Source: JACQZO01 sp964512325 (lineage in GTDB: Bacteria; Patescibacteriota; Gracilibacteria; RBG-16-42-10). From it: a DNA stretch of 15,619 nucleotides. Under the pieces are notes generated by a model. That model saw only the letters and a program-made list of their open reading frames with translations. It ran no database searches and was not told the DNA's origin. The position numbers and the translations under genes were made by a program. Within the stretch, counting starts at the first letter, position 1; every line of letters begins with the position of its first letter. The stretch covers positions 1-15,619 of the forward strand of contig CAZEGN010000022.1 in the NCBI GenBank assembly GCA_964512325.1, read 5' to 3'. Below, piece after piece: positions 1-7,345 of this stretch.

Positions 1-121
1 ACCTCACTCCTCACCAAGTTTTACTGGGTGGCGCGTTTAATCCTTGAATTCTCCACATCTAAGGGAAGCCTTGTGAAATATATGACAATGTGCAACTATT
101 GCTTCTATTGATTTTATATAC

Positions 122-676
122 ATGACCATCCCAATCGAACACTCAACCGATCAAATGCGTGAAGTTGTTTCCAGGGAAATTGAGGAGCACTGGGCCAGCA
201 GAAAGGCTGCCAGAGCAGAGCTGAAGGGAATCATTGATTGCAGAAAACTGGTTACCTATCTTAACAACTTCCTTTTTAACCTACCATCGAGTTTAGGTCG
301 CACCCAAAATGAAGTTGAACTTACTAGAGCAAAACGTTCAAGAGCAAAAGACCGAGGCCGTTATATTAGCCTGTATCGTGAGTTGGTAGATGAAGAATCA
401 TCAACTCCATACTATGGAATGTGTAATCTCACCATAGAATCAATTGTTGCAAAGGGGCACTCGGAACGGTTTGCGCGGAATACCACAACAACACTAAAGC
501 ATGACGTAGCACTGGCAATAAAAAGCGCTGGCTTTGATGAAAAGCAAGTCATGGAGCCGGTTGATAAATTCTATGCCGCCAAACGAATAGACGAAGACGT
601 GTATCGGACACTCTTTTTGCCCATTTTTATTGAGCTGCGCAGATTAGGATATGCTGTTAAGGATTTAACCTTGTGA
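122..676 (+). CDS. Hypothetical protein, 184 aa
   Basis: I do not recognise this protein. It is soluble-looking, charged and mostly helix-favouring, with no signal peptide, membrane segment or catalytic motif that I can see. A basic patch (RAKRSRAKDRGR, about residues 60-72) could contact nucleic acid, but this is speculation. The ATG at 122 is preceded by a TA-rich run (TTTTATATAC) and has no Shine-Dalgarno site. The stop codon overlaps the GTG start of the next gene by 4 bases (GTGA), so the two are probably translationally coupled and belong to one operon. It is listed as real because of its length, the coupling and the absence of a competing ORF on the other strand. Confidence 0.75.
   Translation: MTIPIEHSTDQMREVVSREIEEHWASRKAARAELKGIIDCRKLVTYLNNFLFNLPSSLGRTQNEVELTRAKRSRAKDRGRYISLYRELVDEESSTPYYGMCNLTIESIVAKGHSERFARNTTTTLKHDVALAIKSAGFDEKQVMEPVDKFYAAKRIDEDVYRTLFLPIFIELRRLGYAVKDLTL
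659..663 (+). promoter_or_regulatory. Shine-Dalgarno AAGGA for the 673 GTG start
   Basis: AAGGA lies 9 bases before the GTG at 673, inside the end of the upstream gene. It supports the GTG over the next in-frame ATG at 685, which would be 21 bases away from it. Confidence 0.5.
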
Positions 677-1437
677 ATAGAATCATGCGTGTAGTAGAGG
701 AACAAAGACTGTTTTCTCAAACAGAAACTATAGATGTGATGGCTTTGGTAGATAGCATTGTCATACCTACGCATTGGTTAGAGGTAGATAAAACTTCAAA
801 GAAGCAGAATCAAGTGCCAGTTGATACAGACTTTTTGCATGCTCTAGGATTAGAAGTCGCTTCAAAAGAGGCGATGAAACAAGAGCGATGGGAGCAGTGC
901 TTGCATGCGATGTATCGTAAGGTCAACCAAAGTAGACAACCTGAGGCGAGACTGCTTTGGGAGCTTTTTTTAAGAAAAGGTATTTCTAGTCTAGGCCAGT
1001 TTATTGAAACCACTACGGTTGAGGATATTATTGCGGCTGCAGACCAGCCCCATGTAAAAAAGGCGTTTGATAAAAGAGGCTATCCTCAAGACAAAGTAAT
1101 GCGAGGCGAAATATGGTGGAATGAGGATATGGCCGGAAAATGGTATCGGATACTGCTCAGAATGTTTGACCCTCACGCTGGACTAATAGATGAGCAGGGT
1201 TGCCCCAATAGTGCACTCATTATTGAGCTCGCAGAACTGCTACTCAACGATGCTGTTATTCCCTTTGTGCGCAAACAAATCAAATTGGGAGTCAGTAGGG
1301 AAATAGATTTATGTAAATCGATTGAAGATGCTATTCGAGTAATAGAAGTCAACAGGCTCCCTCATGTGCAAGAACAAGTAGAAATAAGAGTGAGCAGAAG
1401 TGTGCGTATCACGTTAGATGCAATACTCGGAGTTTAA
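673..1437 (+). CDS. Hypothetical protein, 254 aa
   Basis: I cannot place this protein in a family. It reads as a soluble, mixed-charge, helix-rich protein with a Trp-rich central stretch (GEIWWNEDMAGKWYR, about residues 140-154) and no transmembrane or secretion signal. The GTG start is chosen because it overlaps the preceding stop codon and has AAGGA 9 bases upstream. An ATG four codons later (685) is the alternative. It is the middle gene of an apparent three-gene operon, with 24 bases to the next start. Nothing in it resembles the biosynthetic enzymes downstream, so it may belong to an unrelated module. Confidence 0.75.
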   Translation: MNRIMRVVEEQRLFSQTETIDVMALVDSIVIPTHWLEVDKTSKKQNQVPVDTDFLHALGLEVASKEAMKQERWEQCLHAMYRKVNQSRQPEARLLWELFLRKGISSLGQFIETTTVEDIIAAADQPHVKKAFDKRGYPQDKVMRGEIWWNEDMAGKWYRILLRMFDPHAGLIDEQGCPNSALIIELAELLLNDAVIPFVRKQIKLGVSREIDLCKSIEDAIRVIEVNRLPHVQEQVEIRVSRSVRITLDAILGV

Positions 1438-1461
1438 ACTTGTTGTGATGCCCATACAAGG

Positions 1462-2511
1462 GTGATAAAATTAAGAGATCAAACTAAAACTAATATGCGC
1501 CGACATAACGAAATCAGAGAGATGGATGAAGGACTCATTGCACCCAGGGCTTTGCGAGCATTTATTGCGCGCGCAAAAACTTTGGGAGGAGTGTCAATGG
1601 GAATGAATGAAACACCATTTAATCCGAGTGGAGTCGTGACGGAACACGATGAGGTTATGGGTATGGTTACTAATATGGCACCAGAAAAACTTGGTTTTCT
1701 ATCACCAGCCCTAGTTGGGGAATATGCTAAAGTTGATCCGCTCCTGACTCATAGAAGTGCCAAAAGCATAGAAGACTCGTTATCCATGGTGTTTAATGGC
1801 AGGGCAAAAATTGAAAGGCATGGATCAAAGCCGCTTGAGACTGCGACACACCATGAATACACGATTATATCATTAAGTAATGGTCGTAAACTATTACGTC
1901 CCAAAACTTACAGCTATTTGGATGAGGCAGGAAATGAGCAGCATGTTACAATCACCTATACTGCATCTGGGGAAATTAGTGCCATTCACAATATTTGGAA
2001 TGGCAGATTGTGCGGAATGAGACATTATAAGTACAACCAGTCTGGCTATCGCATTGCAGAAATGGGTAAAGAGTTTGATAGACAGGGAAATGTAGTGAGA
2101 GAGGAACGTACAAGACTCGTCTTTGAGGATAATCATCATGATGTTCCTGCAGCGTATGATTTAAGAACAACATCTCCGCTTAGGCCTGTAGTAGCACTAG
2201 GTGAAGTTACGGGAAAAGTTAGTGAACCGCCGACCACACTTTCTCCTACACATTTCAAAAATGGAAATAGCGGCTTACCACCATTACCAGTACATACATG
2301 TAATACGGGTTTACTGCTGGTAGACCCACAGTTTGTAGCTGTACCTGATTTTCCGGAAGGAATACGTAACGATGACCGAACGATATTCGCTAGCAAGTGG
2401 CAACTTTTACTTGAGCTCAAAAGCTTACACGATGTGGTTGAAAATGGTTTCTTCGATAAAGCTTCAGAAGTGTTCAGAAAGGACTTAAAAGCAGTTTTGG
2501 ACAAATCATAA
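1462..2511 (+). CDS. Hypothetical protein with YD-like beta-rich segment, up to 349 aa
   Basis: The function is unknown. The middle (about residues 149-220) alternates aromatic, Gly and charged residues (YSYLDEAGNEQ, YTASGEISAI, HYKYNQSGYRIA, FDRQGNVVREE). This recalls the short beta-hairpin units of YD/RHS-like or YwqK-like proteins, but it is too short and irregular for me to call it a family. The N-terminal part is helical and the C-terminal part is Pro/Thr-rich. The start is uncertain. GTG 1462 is the longest option, ATG 1495 and ATG 1522 lie in frame, and ATG 1597 (residue 46) has by far the best Shine-Dalgarno site (GGGAGGAG), giving a 304-residue protein. It is the third gene of the 122-2511 set. 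The 168-base gap after it and the change in gene content suggest that the unit ends here. Confidence 0.7.
   Translation: MIKLRDQTKTNMRRHNEIREMDEGLIAPRALRAFIARAKTLGGVSMGMNETPFNPSGVVTEHDEVMGMVTNMAPEKLGFLSPALVGEYAKVDPLLTHRSAKSIEDSLSMVFNGRAKIERHGSKPLETATHHEYTIISLSNGRKLLRPKTYSYLDEAGNEQHVTITYTASGEISAIHNIWNGRLCGMRHYKYNQSGYRIAEMGKEFDRQGNVVREERTRLVFEDNHHDVPAAYDLRTTSPLRPVVALGEVTGKVSEPPTTLSPTHFKNGNSGLPPLPVHTCNTGLLLVDPQFVAVPDFPEGIRNDDRTIFASKWQLLLELKSLHDVVENGFFDKASEVFRKDLKAVLDKS
1584..1591 (+). promoter_or_regulatory. Strong Shine-Dalgarno GGGAGGAG before internal ATG 1597
   Basis: This is the best match to the anti-Shine-Dalgarno sequence that I noticed in the window, with 5 bases to an in-frame ATG at 1597. 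It may mark the true or a second start of the 1462-2511 gene. It also encodes Gly-Gly-Val, so coincidence is possible. Confidence 0.4.
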
Positions 2512-2559
2512 GAATCCACTTTCTTATAGAGATTAAGATTGATAAGTTTCTAAGCGTGC

Positions 2560-2637
2560 ATGCAACGAGTGAGCAATATTAATTCAGTCATAAAAAAACG
2601 CACTCTCTTGATATTTCTTAGTACTTTTGACTTTTAA
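2560..2637 (+). CDS. Possible 25-aa small ORF upstream of the aminotransferase
   Basis: An ATG-initiated frame of 25 codons ending in TAA lies in the 168-base gap before the aminotransferase. The peptide begins MQRVSNINSVIKKR and has a hydrophobic C-terminal half. There is no clear Shine-Dalgarno site, and a frame this short can arise by chance in AT-rich DNA. It is listed because the downstream genes look biosynthetic and a precursor or leader peptide would be expected to be this small. Confidence 0.15.
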   Translation: MQRVSNINSVIKKRTLLIFLSTFDF

Positions 2638-2665
2638 GAATGCTTATTAGATTGTATAGGCGTCT

Positions 2666-2671
2666 TATAGT
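2666..2671 (+). promoter_or_regulatory. Putative -10 box TATAGT for the aminotransferase operon
   Basis: TATAGT ends 8 bases before the ATG at 2680, which would place the transcription start within about two bases of the start codon. No good -35 lies at 16-18 bases. A TTGACT at 2627-2632 is too far away for this box. There is no Shine-Dalgarno site, so a leaderless or nearly leaderless mRNA is possible. Confidence 0.35.
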
Positions 2672-2679
2672 TATGCCCT

Positions 2680-3903
2680 ATGCTTAAGCACAATATTATA
2701 TTCGAGCCGTTTTCAGATTGGCGATTCCAAATTGCTAAAGCAGAAGACAGTTATATTTGGGATACGGCAGGACAGAGAATGATTGATTTTACTTCAGGCT
2801 GGAATGTCACCAATCTTGGTTGGAATAATCCTGAGATCAAAGAGGCAGCGATTAAGCAACTTGAGAAAAACGCTTATGCTCCCATGTGGAGCCATGATCA
2901 AGTCCAAGCAGACTATGCCAATGCCTTAGTGGCTGCTTTGCCAGAGCATCTCTGCGCAATTGGCCGTGCCACTGGCGGTACCGAAGCAAATGAAGAAGCA
3001 ATTAAAACAGCAAAGGCTTTTACTGGCAGAAGAAAGATTTTGAGTTTTCGCAAGACCTATCATGGCCAATCACAAACCACACTCGCCTTGGGTGATGACT
3101 CGACAGAAGCGAAAAGGAGAGGCTTTGTACATATTGACTTTCCTGCACTTGATGAGGGAAAAGATGCAGATACTTTGCTGAAAGACTTTGCTCATGCACT
3201 TGAGGAAGTGCTCTCTCCATCAGATATTGCCGCCATAGTCACTGAAGCAGGTATTATTACAGGATGGGGCTCAGCGAGAATTGCACCTCATGGTTTTCTC
3301 AAGACTATGCAATCCATTGCCCAAAAGTATGGCACATTAATCATACTTGATGAGGTCGGCACAGGCTTTTCAAGATGTGGCACACTTTTTGGACTGGAAC
3401 AGGAAGACTTTGTGCCTGACATTGTCACTTTTGCAAAAGCGGCAACTAATGGTATGGGAGTACTGGGAAGCATGGTCACTACTCGTGAAATTGCGGAAAG
3501 AACTTTAGACAAAAGCAACTTAATCTCTACCTTTGGCTGGACCCCTGCCGCTTGTGCAGTGGCCTTGAAAACACTCGAAATTCATCAGCGCGATCGCACT
3601 TGGGAGATGAGTAAGGAACACGGTTTCTATTTGCTACAGACCCTGCAGCAACAACTGGCATCTCTGCCGGTGGTAACTAGCATTTCTGGTAAAGGATTAC
3701 TGCTGGGCATGCATTTTGCATTTCAGGAGGAGAATACCATGATTAATGAGATAGTCCGTAAAGCACACCAGTCAGGATTGCATTTGGTGAGTGATAAGCA
3801 ATCCACCATTCAGTTAATGCCCCCCATTACCACTACAAAAGAAGTTTTGGACGAAGGAATTGAGATATTAGTAGCGACGATTAAAGCGGTGAGCAATCTA
3901 TGA
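2680..3903 (+). CDS. Class III PLP-dependent aminotransferase
   Basis: This is a cytoplasmic PLP enzyme that moves an amino group between an amino acid and a ketone or aldehyde (acetylornithine/GABA/glutamate-semialdehyde fold group). The family signature is complete: GGTEANEEAIKTA at residues 99-111 binds cofactor phosphate; YHG at 127-129 stacks on the ring; LDEVGTGFSRCG at 223-234 holds the PLP-nitrogen Asp224; FAKAATNG at 251-258 holds the Schiff-base Lys253; and STFGWTPAACA at 283-293 is the usual partner-subunit loop. At 407 residues it is of normal length. The substrate cannot be read from sequence. The last bases overlap the start of the glycosyltransferase (ATGA), so the pair is coupled. 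In context it may aminate a sugar, a linker or an amino-acid building block of the cluster product. Confidence 0.93.
   Translation: MLKHNIIFEPFSDWRFQIAKAEDSYIWDTAGQRMIDFTSGWNVTNLGWNNPEIKEAAIKQLEKNAYAPMWSHDQVQADYANALVAALPEHLCAIGRATGGTEANEEAIKTAKAFTGRRKILSFRKTYHGQSQTTLALGDDSTEAKRRGFVHIDFPALDEGKDADTLLKDFAHALEEVLSPSDIAAIVTEAGIITGWGSARIAPHGFLKTMQSIAQKYGTLIILDEVGTGFSRCGTLFGLEQEDFVPDIVTFAKAATNGMGVLGSMVTTREIAERTLDKSNLISTFGWTPAACAVALKTLEIHQRDRTWEMSKEHGFYLLQTLQQQLASLPVVTSISGKGLLLGMHFAFQEENTMINEIVRKAHQSGLHLVSDKQSTIQLMPPITTTKEVLDEGIEILVATIKAVSNL
3888..3893 (+). promoter_or_regulatory. Shine-Dalgarno GGTGAG for the glycosyltransferase
   Basis: GGTGAG sits 6 bases before the ATG at 3900, within the aminotransferase coding sequence. 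It matches the 3' side of the AGGAGGTGA consensus and supports the 4-base overlapping start. Confidence 0.45.
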
Positions 3904-4631
3904 ATCCCCTAGTTTCAGTAGTCATTACCAATTTTAATTACGGCAAATATTTAAGCACCGCAATTCGTAGCATTGCCGAACAAAGCTATAGTCCGATTGA
4001 ACTGATAGTCATTGACGATGCTAGCACTGATAATTCTCCCGCTATCATTGAGGAGCTAAAAGCAGTGTACAATAATCGTTTTGCTGCTTTTAAGTCTCAT
4101 TATTTATTGCAGAACAAAAATATTAATGGCGCCTTGAATGAAGCTTCGGCATTTATTAGTGGAGATATTACCGTAATCTTTGATGCAGATGATATTTTGC
4201 AGCCAGCACATATTGAAACTTTAGTGGCTACTTTGCTGCAGGCAAATAAGCAGGATCCCATGATCACCTTTGCTTACTGTGATTGCAATCTGATCGATGA
4301 ACAAGGAGCCTTTCTCCAGCGTGGTTTATCTAAACCCTTTAGTGCAGCACTTATTGAAAGTGAGAGTTTTTTGCCCAGACCAAGTCCAATTTTTACCAAA
4401 ACCCTATTGGAACACTTTCCTCTGCCCGAAAATAGCAAACAAGACCCCAAGCACTTTTTATGGCAAAACATCTGCCGTGCTGAGAATACAGGTGTATACA
4501 TTCCTGAGCCATTGTTTCAGTATAGAATACATAACAGAAATTACTCACAGATTGGTTTAAAAATAGCTGCTGCTCAGTTGTCTGGCCTGATTAATAAACC
4601 AATACAGCTTTCTGACTATTGGCCACATTGA
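3900..4631 (+). CDS. Family 2 (GT-A fold) glycosyltransferase
   Basis: This is a predicted inverting, metal-dependent transferase that moves a sugar from a nucleotide-sugar donor to an acceptor. The GT2 landmarks are in order: VSVVITNFNYGKYL at residues 5-18 (first strand and nucleotide site), VIDDASTD at 37-44 (uracil/ribose-contacting Asp), and FDADD at 94-98 (the DXD metal motif). The C-terminal part (IPEPLFQYRIHNRNYSQIG) is typical of small GT2 proteins. There is no membrane anchor, and at 243 residues it is a single-domain enzyme. It is coupled to the aminotransferase by an ATGA overlap. Acceptor and sugar are unknown. It could glycosylate the cluster product or act on surface polysaccharide. 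Confidence 0.9.
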   Translation: MNPLVSVVITNFNYGKYLSTAIRSIAEQSYSPIELIVIDDASTDNSPAIIEELKAVYNNRFAAFKSHYLLQNKNINGALNEASAFISGDITVIFDADDILQPAHIETLVATLLQANKQDPMITFAYCDCNLIDEQGAFLQRGLSKPFSAALIESESFLPRPSPIFTKTLLEHFPLPENSKQDPKHFLWQNICRAENTGVYIPEPLFQYRIHNRNYSQIGLKIAAAQLSGLINKPIQLSDYWPH

Positions 4632-4669
4632 GACAAAGTCGTGCAGGGTTGATCAGCTGAGCTTTTTGC

Positions 4670-4753
4670 ATGTCCTCACACCCGTCAGTACTTGTAGGTG
4701 CCCTCTGGTGTATGTTAGTTTCTAAAAAGAATTTGCCTCCTCACTTTTTATGA
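4670..4753 (+). CDS. Possible 27-aa leader ORF overlapping the class I LysRS start
   Basis: An ATG-started frame of 27 codons fills most of the gap before the LysRS gene and ends in a TGA that overlaps the LysRS ATG (ATGA, 4750-4753). The peptide starts MSSHPSVLVGALWCMLVSKK and contains two adjacent lysine codons. The LysRS start has no Shine-Dalgarno site and no close promoter, so coupling to this frame would explain its translation. No good ribosome site precedes the small ORF, and chance is not excluded. Confidence 0.3.
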   Translation: MSSHPSVLVGALWCMLVSKKNLPPHFL

Positions 4754-6321
4754 AAGAGCCGACATCACATTCGAACCGTCTAGATCTCAGAGCTGATACC
4801 AAGCATTGGCCTATTCAAGTCGCAGACAAAGTTGTTGAGTTGTTTCCCAATGCACCGCAGTATACTTTGGCGGCCGGTACTAGTCCTTCTGGCACTGTCC
4901 ATATCGGCAATCTGCGTGATGTGATGATTGTTGACGCTGTCGCGCGTGAGCTGACATTTCGTCGCCATGAGGTGCGTATAGTGTTTTCATGGGACAACTT
5001 TGACCGCTTCAGAAAAGTACCAGCAAATGTGCCTGCCAGTTGGCAAGAACATATCGGTAAACCACTGAGCAAGGTCCCTGACCCCAGTGGCATGTTTCCT
5101 TCTTACGCTGAGCGCTGGCAACAGGACTTCGAGCAGGCTTTGAAATGCCTTGATATCGTAGTTGATTATCGTTATCAAACTGCCCAGTATGAGGCTGGTG
5201 TGTATGATGTAGAAATTGTTCAGGCATTAGCATGTCGGAAGCAAATTGCTCAATTGTTGGTAAGCAAAATGTCAAAGAAGGCATTAGCTGAAAAGAAAAT
5301 TGATCCAGAGCGTTTTGTTGATGAGTTTTCACCTTTAACCATTTACTCTCGATTTACCGGGAAGGATAACACCACTTACCTTGGTCACAGTGGCAGCAAG
5401 GTAACCTATCGTTGCAATGAAACAGGCAAAGAGGACACGGTTGATCTAACAATAGAGCACATCGCGAAACTTGGTTGGAAAATAGACTGGCCCATGCGCT
5501 GGAAACACGAGAAAGTGGTCTTCGAACCCGGCGGTAAAGATCATGCTGCACCAGGTGGCAGTTATGATGTGTCTAGCGAAATTGCTGCTCAAATCTATGG
5601 TATCCAAGCACCAGTATTTGTAGGATACGAATTTATTGGCGTACAAGGTCTTAAGGGGAAAATGTCTGGATCGGCAGGAAATGCAATTACACCTGGTCAA
5701 TTGCTTGAAATTTACGAGCCAAACATGCTGCGTTGGCTATACAACAAAAGAGCTCCGGGTTCAGCTTTTAACTTTGCATTCGATTCAGACACCATTCGTC
5801 AATATGATGAATTTGATCGCCTCCACCCAGATAGAAAAGTGATACCATTTCGGCAGGCAGTTGCTTTAGGGCAAATCGTACAGTGGGACACCAAAAAACT
5901 GCAAGCTATTCTAGCCGGCACTGGGAATAGTTTTGATTCCACTGCCACTCACGAGCGCCTGGTGCACGCAAAAAACTGGTTAGAAGTTTACAACCCCGAA
6001 GAAGCAATACTAGTCAGAGACTCACTTCATGCTGACTATCTTGCACAGCTTTCACCTGCTGAAAAAGAGCAGATTAGAGCTTTGCATGATTTTCTTATCC
6101 AAAACCCCACAGCATCGATCGCTGATATAGAAGCAGCAGCCTATCAAATTCCCCGCACCACAAATACGTCAACAGCTGAGCTGGCTAAACAGCAACGCGC
6201 TTTCTTTAAAAATGTATACCAGCTTTTAATTTCACGTGATACCGGTCCTCGACTGGGCACGTTCTTGTATGTAATTGATCGCCAACGCACCCTACAACTA
6301 CTCAATGTAGGCAGTGTATAA
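4750..6321 (+). CDS. lysK: Class I lysyl-tRNA synthetase (archaeal/spirochaete type)
   Basis: This enzyme charges tRNA-Lys with lysine using the Rossmann-fold class I mechanism, which is structurally unrelated to the usual bacterial class II enzyme. The ATP signature is AGTSPSGTVHIGN at residues 42-54 (HIGH-type). The second signature is KMSGSAGN at 304-311 (KMSKS-type), and KDHAAPGGSYD at 263-273 is characteristic of class I LysRS. The length of 523 residues is that of complete bacterial members, including the helical C-terminal anticodon-binding region, so it is probably active. No Shine-Dalgarno site is visible and the start overlaps a possible 27-codon ORF. It lies between glycosyltransferase and kinase-like genes, and a class II LysRS-like gene lies about 4.3 kb downstream. 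It may be the organism's only housekeeping LysRS or a resistant spare. I cannot tell which from this window. Confidence 0.93.
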   Translation: MKEPTSHSNRLDLRADTKHWPIQVADKVVELFPNAPQYTLAAGTSPSGTVHIGNLRDVMIVDAVARELTFRRHEVRIVFSWDNFDRFRKVPANVPASWQEHIGKPLSKVPDPSGMFPSYAERWQQDFEQALKCLDIVVDYRYQTAQYEAGVYDVEIVQALACRKQIAQLLVSKMSKKALAEKKIDPERFVDEFSPLTIYSRFTGKDNTTYLGHSGSKVTYRCNETGKEDTVDLTIEHIAKLGWKIDWPMRWKHEKVVFEPGGKDHAAPGGSYDVSSEIAAQIYGIQAPVFVGYEFIGVQGLKGKMSGSAGNAITPGQLLEIYEPNMLRWLYNKRAPGSAFNFAFDSDTIRQYDEFDRLHPDRKVIPFRQAVALGQIVQWDTKKLQAILAGTGNSFDSTATHERLVHAKNWLEVYNPEEAILVRDSLHADYLAQLSPAEKEQIRALHDFLIQNPTASIADIEAAAYQIPRTTNTSTAELAKQQRAFFKNVYQLLISRDTGPRLGTFLYVIDRQRTLQLLNVGSV

Positions 6322-6334
6322 ATAGCGCCATTCT

Positions 6335-6343
6335 TGGTATAAT
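6335..6343 (+). promoter_or_regulatory. Extended -10 promoter TGGTATAAT
   Basis: A perfect TATAAT (6338-6343) with the upstream TG of an extended -10 element sits just after the LysRS stop codon. The start would be near 6350, leaving a leader of roughly 14 bases before the ATG at 6364. The -35 (TGTATA at 6315-6320) is poor, as is common for extended -10 promoters. This is the clearest promoter in the window. Confidence 0.65.
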
Positions 6344-6363
6344 AAGCAGATAGCTTTGCGCTT

Positions 6364-7293
6364 ATGAAGTATCGACAACGATTAGCGACTGACCACAAAG
6401 ATGTGGGTATGTATGTCTTCACCGACATGGCCAAAAGCAAACAATATGAAGCTTGGGGAGAGAGGTATAGCTTGATTGCCCAGAAAGCCATAGCCGCCAA
6501 AAGAGGGAAAACACCACAAGAATTGCGGCAGCTTAAAGCCGAAGGGTATGGACTTAGCCAGGCGGAGCATCAAGAAATGAAGCGGCTATTTGCTTTGATG
6601 GCAGATTACAAACGCAAACAGCGAGCTGGATTTCAAAGCATTCTAAGCAGTAGCGATAGCGAGCACGGAGTTGGACATGGCAAAGACAATACCGTCCATG
6701 TAAGGGACCCTGGTCAGAGCACCTTTGTTGTGAAGTACTCTATACCTGCTCATGTACCTACACCAGAGACTATTGAGTACCTTCAGAAAAAGTACCTCAT
6801 TCTGAGACGCTTTCTTGGTAAATGGATTCCTAAAACACGGTTTGTACTGGGCGAGCGGAGAAGAGAGTTCGATGCCAGAAAGGCCATTACTCCACAAGCC
6901 GATAATCGTCTCTGTGCCATTACCATACAGAAACGCGTGCGAGGCGAAACATTTCAACAAATGGTACAGGCTGAAAAGCTACAACCAGAAGTATTAGATG
7001 ATCTCAAAGCCGCACATGAAAAGTACGTCGGATTAAAGCGCTTAATACAAGAAACGTGTAGAGAATTGGGCCTCCCTGAAAACACTTTAGATGTAAAGCT
7101 GGACATCGGCCATTTATCAAAACAAGAAACCCTGGATGAATTTGATACTGAACGCGTAAAGTTCTTTGTATCGCCCAATATTATGTATGATCGCATTGCC
7201 CAAAAAGTACAGTTTATCGACTTCGACATGAATGACTGGAATCCTGACAAGGAAAAGGTGTTTCAGGCTATTATGCAAAAGAGCCTGACTTAG
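6364..7293 (+). CDS. Kinase-like-fold protein, possibly degenerate
   Basis: I do not recognise a named family, but the C-terminal two thirds read like the protein-kinase/aminoglycoside-phosphotransferase fold. A VVK triplet ends at Lys124, the position of the beta-3 lysine, after a Gly-containing segment (HGVGHGKDN). A hinge-like ITIQKRVRGETFQQM covers 186-200. SPNIMYD at 270-276 resembles the catalytic-loop Asn, and KVQFIDFD at 281-288 resembles the metal-binding DFG/DFD motif. The usual catalytic Asp five residues before that Asn is replaced by Phe267, so it may be a pseudokinase or use different chemistry. Residues 1-95 are helical and very basic (many Lys, Arg and Gln). It is transcribed from its own extended -10 promoter and has no Shine-Dalgarno site. 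A role in product phosphorylation, resistance or regulation is possible but unproven. Confidence 0.8.
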   Translation: MKYRQRLATDHKDVGMYVFTDMAKSKQYEAWGERYSLIAQKAIAAKRGKTPQELRQLKAEGYGLSQAEHQEMKRLFALMADYKRKQRAGFQSILSSSDSEHGVGHGKDNTVHVRDPGQSTFVVKYSIPAHVPTPETIEYLQKKYLILRRFLGKWIPKTRFVLGERRREFDARKAITPQADNRLCAITIQKRVRGETFQQMVQAEKLQPEVLDDLKAAHEKYVGLKRLIQETCRELGLPENTLDVKLDIGHLSKQETLDEFDTERVKFFVSPNIMYDRIAQKVQFIDFDMNDWNPDKEKVFQAIMQKSLT

Positions 7294-7345
7294 CTTTAAT
7301 CTCTAGTTAGGAACCAGGCCAAGTTGTGGTGATCAAAAAAGACTA

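Noticed and set aside
2136..2519. 127-residue minus-strand frame within the third unknown gene
   Set aside because: It is Ser/Lys-rich with low-complexity character and lies antisense to a longer frame in operon orientation. It has no ribosome site that I can see.
2615..2640. Inverted repeat TTCTTA-N14-TAAGAA upstream of the aminotransferase
   Set aside because: Six-base AT-rich arms with a long loop are expected by chance in this composition, although it overlaps a TTGACT hexamer.
4632..4749. T-box riboswitch or intrinsic terminator before the LysRS gene
   Set aside because: No T-box consensus (AGGGTGG-type) is present. AGCTGAGCTTTTT lacks a stable stem, and the possible ACACC/GGTGT pairing is too weak.
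6144..6500. 118-residue minus-strand frame across the LysRS/kinase-like junction
   Set aside because: It covers the end of a convincing class I LysRS, the promoter and the start of the next gene, and its sequence has no recognisable domain. It is a shadow frame.
7294..7345. Terminator between the convergent kinase-like and MccF-like genes
   Set aside because: Only an imperfect short repeat (CCTGACTTAG with CTAGTTAGG) is visible, with no following T-run on either strand.
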